A stretch of 64,000 nucleotides of DNA from NCBI GenBank assembly GCA_963678675.1, contig OY783196.1, forward strand, positions 18,780,138 to 18,844,137, read 5' to 3'. Under the pieces are notes generated by a model. It did not search any database and had not been told where the DNA came from. It saw nothing but the letters and a program-made list of their open reading frames with translations. A program made the position numbers and the translations under genes. Within the stretch, counting starts at the first letter, position 1. Each line of letters opens with the position of its first letter. Origin of the DNA: Xiphydria camelus (taxonomy: Eukaryota > Arthropoda > Insecta > Hymenoptera > Xiphydriidae). Positions 57,781-64,000 of this stretch are shown here, piece after piece.

Positions 57781-58001
57781 GTACACCGAGAAAAAGAATT
57801 AGCTGGATATTCAGATCAAATCAATCTTTTATTCATATTAATTTCATATTTCTTCCTTGCAATTGCATATTATTTCACATTATTGTAAGGAAGAGATATT
57901 TAATTGATGTGTATTAAAAATTTCATTGATACAAACAAATAATTACTTACGACCCTGCAAGTAATTTTCAGTAAACCCGACTAGTTCTTTTTCTCTGTGT
58001 A
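57781..58001. mobile_element. Fold-back MITE-like element, family A copy 4, left arm shortened
   Basis: Begins GTACACCGAGAAAAAGAATT and ends TTCTTTTTCTCTGTGTATG. The right arm CGACCCTGCAAGTAATTTTC is intact, but the matching left-arm block is missing and the sequence passes straight into AGATCAAATCAATCTTTTAT. It is therefore a deletion derivative of the family. Confidence 0.8.
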
Positions 58002-59452
58002 TGTAAGTAAAAATAAGTTAATAATTTCTGCTGCAACAAGCGATTTAGCTAAAGTGAGATAAATGCTGCCGGCATGCGATGCACCTAGCTGCATACGTGC
58101 ACGTGAGTTCTCGCCCGAGTCGCACACCTTCGGTGCTCGCACGATCCGTCGTTAAATCACCAGGACGGATCCGGTGTTGAGTAGGTCAATGCACATCACT
58201 CGCCATTCTATCTCCCCGGTATCGGACACCGAGAAATACGTGTAGGTAATGGTTTGCAACGGCGAGATCGGATATCATTGACGCGTTAAAGACGGGACGG
58301 CGATGCCGATTTGTCGCGCAGACGATTATCGTAAATTTCGTCACCGTGATTTATCCAGGATTTTTTTTTTTTTTGGCAAAAAGCGTTCGAATACCATTCT
58401 ACTCCGCGAACCATCAACCATCGATTATCAAATCGCGACCGGTCGAACTTCTCTCTCATCCCTCGTCACAGGCCATTTCTACGCAAGAATTCGAATTTCA
58501 AAATTACGTGCCACGTTACGTCGACGTCGATCGGGCTAGAATGCATGAAATATCGCTTCCTGCGATTAGGAGAAACTTTGAAAATGAACGTTCGCTTCGC
58601 GTCGGCGTTTACGCAACGCGATCGTTGCGACGCGAGCGCCGTTACATACCGGACGGGATCGATAGGAAGTAATTCGACGATTTACGGATGGTTTTATAAT
58701 GGTTCTTCGCGAGCCTGCGTAACGCGGGCGTGTAAAAGTAAGTCGAGCATAAATTTAATGCAAGCGCCGTATCTGCATTGCGATCTCTAAATAACGAATG
58801 CCCGGGTGCATCGTTGCGCGCGAAGCACGGGGAGTGAAAAGTGCATATTTCGATGTGGCTTGGCGCTCTCTCGATCCGTTTCGTAATCTTCGTCCCTCTC
58901 CGCCTCTTCGCGCGTTTGCTCGAGAATCTTTGGAACCACTTAAAGCGTCGCCGTCAACTACGAAATCGTGAGAGAATCGCAACCACGCCGAAGATCGATC
59001 GGCGTCGGCGAAAGTACCTACTCGAGCAACGAGGACGTTCGGAATTATGGTTGCCGCGGCGGAATGAAGATGTACGATAGCTGTGTTTCACCGCCTGTAC
59101 ATTTACAGGCGTCGTCCGCCTGTCGGACCATTTTGAAGACTCAATACCGCGACGAACGTCTGAAATGAGAATCTCGCGCGCCAGTAGCGAGCGCGTTATT
59201 TCCTCGGGGATGGCGCAAGCGCGAGATGCTCCTCGCGAAACCGTTCGTCGGGTCAGATTCTTCCCCGGGTAGCACAGGTAGTTTGTCCACTGGTTGTTAA
59301 AAACGAATATTTTGTAAATAAATGGGGACCGAATTTTGGTGTCCATTTTTGATATTTGTCTACTTAAACATGAAAAGAAGCGACAGAAAAAAAAATCTCC
59401 CCTAGGAATTATTCGAACCATCGACTGATTTTAGACCTCCGGCGCCTGGACT
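58002..59452. other. Unannotated sequence
   Basis: A poly-T run lies at about 58361-58374. No gene is supported. Overlapping frames at 58303-59421 on both strands are unrecognised. Confidence 0.45.
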
Positions 59453-59600
59453 CTATTTGTCTTTCTACCATTCACTACGGAGGGTTCAGCTATACTTGGG
59501 GAAGATTATCATCTCCGACCCCGATGATTCTGAGTGGTGATTTCAACATAAATTTTAATGATCCTGCATCTACACCACTTATTACTTTTTTGAAGGATAA
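59453..59600 (+). pseudogene. Endonuclease (EEP-type) ORF fragment, left part
   Basis: The frame reads FTTEGSAILGEDYHL, then shifts by one base near 59515 into MILSGDFNINFNDPASTPL and ITFLKDK. The SGDFN block is the conserved Asp/Asn motif of the endonuclease/exonuclease/phosphatase fold. The combination with GSAILG upstream and TTIDAVF downstream resembles the endonuclease domain carried by insect transposable elements, which I recall best from Helitron/Helentron-type proteins. The fragment ends at the insertion point of the 59601-61473 element and continues at 61474. Confidence 0.7.
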
Positions 59601-60001
59601 GTGCCGATTCACATGGCACCGATGATCAGCGCTGACAATCGGTCGGGTCCATTGTTTCAAACGTAGCTTTCACATGAATGCGTATCATCGGTCGAACGAT
59701 ATATATATATACCGACCACGGTTAGGCTGGCCGTCCACTGGAGCCGTATTCGTCCGAATAATCAGTCGGCCGACCTATAGCAGACTACGGCCGACTAATC
59801 CCAAGACAAACGAAGGTGTTCACGCGCGTCTACTGCACACAGCCTGGTCGGCCGAATGCGACCGAACACGGCCGGCTCACGGTTGGATCCCACTGAAATG
59901 GGATTAGTCGGACGTTAAAAAAGCAAATACGTGAAGGTTCACTAGGTTATTGCAGTTATTTGTGTACTTTTCATTAATAAATAATTATTTTTGGCGAGAT
60001 C

Positions 60002-60106
60002 ATGGATAGTGAGAAACTAATAAGCATTGTAAATGCAAAAACTCCATTGTGGGATATGCATGATAAAAGATATCATCAATTCGGCCATTTTGTAATTGAT
60101 GGGTGA
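60002..60106 (+). pseudogene. MADF-like domain fragment
   Basis: From ATG 60002 a 34-codon frame reads MDSEKLISIVNAKTPLWDMH, then DKRYHQFGHF, before a TGA at 60104-60106. The L-I-x-x-V-x-x-x-x-x-L-W-D-x-x-x-x-x-Y spacing is the N-terminal part of a MADF domain. MADF/Myb-SANT-like proteins are common second ORFs of insect PIF/Harbinger elements and help bring transposase to DNA. Only the first helix region is present, so this is a truncated or spliced-away remnant. A donor-like GTAATT near 60091 leaves open that it was an exon. Confidence 0.6.
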
Positions 60107-60502
60107 ATTGCCTCTAAGATATACTGAAATGTCCCCATATCCATTCTATAATAGTCGAAAAATGTTTCATTGTTCCTCTTTAATTTCTCGTGTAAATGAT
60201 GAAATTCTCCTAGATTTTTCCTTTTGCTTAATATGCGTGGAGTTGATCCAGCACTTTCTTTTTAAACCACTAGTATCCTTATTAACTTTTAACAGTCGCC
60301 TCGCGAGGTATGTATTTTCTAGGAAATATAAATCACTATTCATTTTGTATGACTAAAATCAAATTACAACTTCGCCACACGATCATAAAATAGTAGACAG
60401 GTTGCCCTGTTTCTCTCGGATGTCTCGGACGGAATCCGGCTGCAATAGACGAACAGAGCTCGGACGTCCAAATCGTCCGTTCCCGACTGACAAAATTCAT
60501 CG

Positions 60503-61010
60503 GCTCTATGTAGGGGCAACATCGGCCTTCCGAGGTGGCAATATAGGCCGACCGAGCTGCAGCCTGCATAGTGCCTATATAGGAAGTGTAACGCTCGTCT
60601 ATAAAGTGGCTATATAGGCCATGCAATGTAGAGCCTATGTAGGTCACACTATTTACAGACTATATAGGCCATGCAATGTACAGCCTATATAGGCCGTACG
60701 CTTTGCAGACTATATGGGCCACACGATTTACAGACTATGTAGGCCATGCAATGTACAGCCTATATAAGCCTTACCATTTGCAGACTATATAGGCCACGTG
60801 ATATTCAGGCTATATAGGGTATTTAATTTGCAAACGATATAGGCCTCATGATATTCAGGCTACATAGACCAGCAAGCTAGAGTCTGTATAGGCCTACGTA
60901 GCAAGAGTACAACACTCGCAATGGAGGCTATTCACGCCGTATGATGTACCACCTACATAAGCCAATTGAGTGATTCAGAGATTATACAGACCAAGTAATT
61001 CTCGGACTAT
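60503..61010. repeat. Minisatellite with 25-bp unit
   Basis: The unit CAGACTATATAGGCC, followed by ATGCAATGTA or a variant, recurs about every 25 bp. It is most regular from about 60600 to 60890, with decayed units on either side. Units often alternate CAGACTATATAGGCC and CAGCCTATATAGGCC. It lies wholly inside the inner transposon. It is not a CRISPR array: there are no spacers, and the host is eukaryotic. Confidence 0.85.
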
Positions 61011-61473
61011 ATCACAGGCCAAACATTGCCGAAACAATTAAAGTCAAATGGTAAGAATAATTAAGATAAAATCAATCAAATGCATAGAACATCAATTTTT
61101 ATTGCACAGAGAAATATCGAATTTCCATATAGAGAACAGCATAATTATATTAAAATTCATGAATCACTTATTATGATTAATTAACAACTGAACCGAAAAA
61201 AAAACATGTTGATTGGATTCGATACTAATGAATATACGTGCTTTGAATCCATTTTTCAGTGTTAAAATTTTGTTATTGTTGTTAAAATATGTCGTTATAG
61301 TTGTTGTATGATTAATTTTCCGAAACTTGATTTTTCCCCGTTGGACTCTGTTTCGCTTAATTAAGTCGGCCGACTGATTACTCGGACGAATACGGCTCCA
61401 GTGGACGGCCAGCCTTTAGCCGGTGGCTTGTCCGATCGTCAGCACCGATCATCGGTCCCATGTGAAACGGCAC

Positions 61474-61639
61474 TAAGTTGGAACTTGATATGAGCTCTGA
61501 CAAAACAGTTGCGACGACTAGCGGCGGAACAACTATTGATGCAGTTTTTCAACGTTTTATTGATACGCTACACTCGCAAGTTTATGTATCGTATTTTAGC
61601 TATCATAAATCAAATATATCCAGTATACATGATTCATAG
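61474..61639 (+). pseudogene. Endonuclease (EEP-type) ORF fragment, right part
   Basis: It continues the frame of the left fragment: LELDMSSDKTVATTSGGTTI, DAVFQRF, then VYVSYFSYHKS, ending at TAG 61637-61639. GTTIDAVF and SYFSYHKP-like endings are the conserved C-terminal motifs of this endonuclease type, the histidine being catalytic in the EEP fold. The domain has a one-base frameshift in the left part and is cut by the inserted elements, so the copy is dead. Confidence 0.7.
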
Positions 61640-61785
61640 TCAGAATAAACAATACTTATTAATTTTTGATTCATTTTGTTGTAATAATTTTCTTTAACCA
61701 AATATACCCACATCACTTCCACGCAACATTGTTCTGCCAGATGTTTACACATCAATTACAAGTTAGAACGACTAACTCGTTTTCA
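61640..61785. other. Sequence after the endonuclease remnant
   Basis: AT-rich sequence of about 150 bp that may belong to the 3' part of the endonuclease-bearing element. No terminal hairpin or CTAG-type end is clear. Confidence 0.35.
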
Positions 61786-61947
61786 TATTTTTGATAAAAA
61801 TGTTTGCTATCTCAGTAAATATTTTTACAACTCATGGACATTTCTATTGTTGCTGCAGATAATATTTTTATCGTGATGGTAAATAAAAAGTTCTGAGCAA
61901 AACCTAGTTTTGCTAAGACTGCAAAATCAGTTTTTTCTGTGTACATC
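61786..61947. mobile_element. Family F fold-back element, right half only
   Basis: Matches the right half of 56308-56621: GATAAAAATGTTTGCTATCT, GTTGCTGCAGATAATATTTT, GAGCAAAACCTAGTTTTGCT and the terminus TTTTTTCTGTGTAC. The inverse left arm is absent, so the copy is truncated. Confidence 0.8.
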
Positions 61948-62167
61948 GTAGTATACTGAAAAGACTCACGAACGAGAAACTCTTGGATCTTTTTTAAATA
62001 TTCTGCTTGAAAATAGATAGTAGAATTTATTAGATTGCATTCTTTGTCTGCTATAATTTGCCTACTTTCTCACTATTTTAGACGTTACTAAAGAGAAAAA
62101 TGTCACCTGACAGACGCTAAATATCACACTACTGTATTCCGATATTTGGGATCTGTGAGGTACTTTG
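61948..62167. other. Unannotated sequence
   Basis: Short AT-rich stretch between elements. Nothing is recognised. Confidence 0.4.
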
Positions 62168-62170
62168 TAA

Positions 62171-62343
62171 AGGTGTGATTTCGCTGAAGCCGTCGGCGGT
62201 AGCGGCCGGCAATAGCCGCCAGCGGTATCGTACTGCTTCAGTGCTTTTTAAATCGGGCCGGTTTCGTCAACGCTACTCTGACGCCCGTATCTACCGCCAG
62301 CACGCCGGCCGCTACCGCCGACGGCTTCAGCGAAATCACACCT
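62171..62343. mobile_element. Tourist-like MITE (PIF/Harbinger type) with perfect 40-bp TIRs
   Basis: AGGTGTGATTTCGCTGAAGC, then CGTCGGCGGTAGCGGCCGGC (62171-62210), is repeated exactly in inverse at 62304-62343. TAA flanks both ends (62168-62170 and 62344-62346). The 93-bp centre is non-coding. Perfect arms suggest recent activity or gene conversion. Confidence 0.9.
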
Positions 62344-62346
62344 TAA

Positions 62347-63346
62347 GCTGGTTTCTATCGACACATCAGTAGGACGAACGTAGAAGTATAATTGTTCATT
62401 TGCCGTGCTGAGTCCCGCGCGGCGCAGAATACCACTCTCCGCGCTCGCGCAATTGTGGGAGATACGCGTGGTATCGATAGTGCGCGAACAATGCAAACAC
62501 GCGCGCGCGAAGATGCATCGCGGCCGCGGGAGAATCCTGGCGAGCCGGGGGGTCGCGACCCGCGCGGAGAACGATCGCGTGGCGACGTACAACGCGGCGC
62601 GGGCACCTCTTCGCGGGGTGATCGTAAAATAGGTATCACTGCACTTCGCAGAAGCTATAACTCGGACTTCGACGCGGACTGTGCAGCTCTTGCGCAACGG
62701 AGACGTTTTACGCCGTGCTAAAGTGCGAACTTCCACCGCATCTCTCCCGCTACTACCTAGCCCATTTCCCGCTCGTGAAACCCTGTACGGGAAATGGTCT
62801 CATCTAAGCGGCTATTTCTGACGGATATGGTGCTACGAATATTTTCTCGAACAGTCCGAATCGCGGAATAAAATTTACCGGAAACACACGATATGCCTCC
62901 GCCGATGTGAATAACAATTCGCGATAAGTTGACGCTACGGTCCCCACGATTCGCGTTATCGGCGAAAAGTCGATTCTCGTGTTCTTGCTCACCCTGCAGC
63001 TTCGCGTAGAATCCTCGCTCGCGACCAAATTATGCAAAGCGCTCCGGGCTTCCCGCATTCTCTACATCGAACGTTGTACGTAATAAACTCGAGCGATGTT
63101 ATGAACGAAATTTACGCAGCTACGAATAAAACGTAAGAAAGGGAGTACAACGAGCGTTCCTTGACCCGCCATATAGAGAGAGAGAGACCCGACGAACGGT
63201 TATGCGCCGATCTTTGCCACTGACAAAAATTGATTCGAGACGATTGGCGTTACATGGAAGAAATGTAGTTTCTGCAACTCAAATGAACGAACATTCTGGG
63301 TCGCGACGTTCCGGACGATGTTTCGATATCAATTTATCGGCGTACC
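62347..63346. other. Unannotated GC-rich sequence
   Basis: Overlapping frames (for example 62248-62736 minus) are arginine-rich and read into the MITE. A GA-rich dinucleotide stretch lies near 63176-63187. No gene is supported. Confidence 0.4.
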
Positions 63347-63504
63347 TATACTATAAAAAATCCTGCGGTGTGGACCCATATATATTATAGATCACCTTTG
63401 GTGTTAAATAAAAATGGAATAAGACCGAATGACACCGGATGTGGTATATATAAGTCGGCACCGGTGAAATGGTGTTAACAATTGACACCACTTTTTTACC
63501 GTGT
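63347..63504. mobile_element. Possible MITE with GGTGT motifs and a TTTTTTACCGTGTA end
   Basis: The right end GACACCACTTTTTTACCGTG, then TA, is loosely mirrored by the left TATACTATAAAAAATCCTGC and GGTGTGGAC. GGTGTTAA and TTAACAATTGACACC motifs recur between. Arms are diverged, so the boundary and even the element status are uncertain. Confidence 0.4.
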
Positions 63505-64000
63505 ATTTATTCATCGATCGTGTTTACTGTCGAATCGGCACGACGACTTTTTCAATCCGATGATTCCATGATAAATACTTGCTATTCCTACTTTTTTCCT
63601 CGCACTGTCTCGAAAGACATTCGAACGAGGCGCTGCAGCTTGAGTGAAAGGTGCACGCATCTGTCCCACGCACGTATACAAATGACGAACGCTCGCCGAA
63701 TACGCAATTGCAGCGCGGGACCGGCTCGGCGTGGATAAAGTGGCATAATGAGATATATGTATTATAATATCGCAAGGGGAAAGGGGAGGACGCGAAGAAA
63801 GAGTCGGTTAATACAACCGACTCATGCCCTTGCACTCCCCATCACGCCGTCCCAAATGCCAGGACGCTCCCTTTTGTACACTGCGAGCCTCGGGATCGAG
63901 CGTCAGGCTCGACCGAGTCGAACGCGCGATCCGCGATTGTTCTCCGTTCGACGACTAACCGATTGGCTGCAGTTGCGGATGCCTCTGGTCTAGTCACTGT
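63505..64000. other. Unannotated sequence
   Basis: No gene or element is recognised at the window's right edge. Short frames overlap on both strands. Confidence 0.45.

Larger units (their letters stand above)
59725..61415. mobile_element. Inner TTA-flanked element, ~1.69 kb, with 50-bp TIRs
   Basis: The left TIR (59725-59774) starts GGCTGGCCGTCCACTGGAGC; the right TIR (61365-61414) is its inverse with one mismatch in 50 bp. TTA precedes the left end (59722-59724) and follows the right end (61416-61418), with one extra T. Subterminal GTCGGCCGA/ACGGCCGACTAAT motifs recur at 59765-59920. It contains a MADF-like coding fragment and a 25-bp minisatellite but no recognisable transposase. Most likely a non-autonomous PIF/Harbinger derivative. 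Confidence 0.8.
59601..61473. mobile_element. Outer TAA-flanked fold-back element splitting the endonuclease ORF
   Basis: The left terminus GTGCCGATTCACATGGCACC, then GATGATCAGCGCTGACAATC, is mirrored by the right terminus, ending CCCATGTGAAACGGCAC. TAA lies on both sides (59598-59600 and 61474-61476). Removing the element and one TAA joins GGA-TAA to GTTGG in a single open frame, so the boundary is exact. The TAA duplication points to a PIF/Harbinger-type mechanism. Its interior is filled by a second element (59725-61415). Confidence 0.85.

Noticed and set aside
60503..61010. Regular short repeats resembling a CRISPR array
   Set aside because: Units abut without unique spacers and the context is a eukaryotic transposon; it is a minisatellite.

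Overview
The window reads as nuclear DNA of an insect, most likely a hymenopteran and plausibly an ant. The reasons are abundant CpG and CGCG runs, TATA/GT-AG eukaryotic gene signals, no operons or ribosome binding sites, and a dense population of insect-type DNA transposons and fold-back (MITE-like) elements. The organism call is inference. No complete host gene is visible. Long open frames exist on both strands, but they overlap each other in all frames, lack recognisable domains, and look like chance ORFs in a GC-rich background.

The only host coding feature I would defend is one minus-strand first exon at 32303-32384. It has a clean signal peptide followed by a GTAGGT splice donor, and a TATAAAA box lies about 310 bp upstream of the ATG (32691-32697). 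The rest of that gene should lie at lower coordinates, or outside what I can recognise.

Most recognisable structure is repetitive. (i) There are many palindromic elements of about 100-300 bp: 4541-4774, 10498-10728, 13434-13720, 16381-16592, 17073-17373, 21291-21546, 24599-25052, 33790-34047, 36229-36735, 38091-38636, 41270-41889, 43681-43900, 53870-54640, 56308-56621 and 57781-58001. Although their interiors are unrelated, most end in a variant of TACACNGAGAAAA. (ii) A Tc1-like element (20212-21149) with an internally deleted, frameshifted transposase sits inside another repeat, and an unoccupied copy of that repeat is present at 54438-54640. (iii) Elements flanked by TAA or TTA trinucleotides fit PIF/Harbinger-type insertion: 46030-46157, 46195-48651, 59601-61473 with a second element nested inside (59725-61415, carrying a MADF-like fragment and a 25-bp minisatellite), and 62171-62343. 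The 59601-61473 element splits an endonuclease/exonuclease/phosphatase-type ORF, and the reading frame is restored across the target duplication. (iv) A 1.34-kb element (11971-13306) has long terminal inverted repeats around repeated internal palindromes. (v) Several tandem repeats occur (1948-2327, 14386-14900, 27990-28895, 49790-50520), plus microsatellites.

The stretches between these are listed as unannotated intergenic or intronic sequence. All boundaries and identities were read by eye, so element edges are accurate only to a few bases unless stated.
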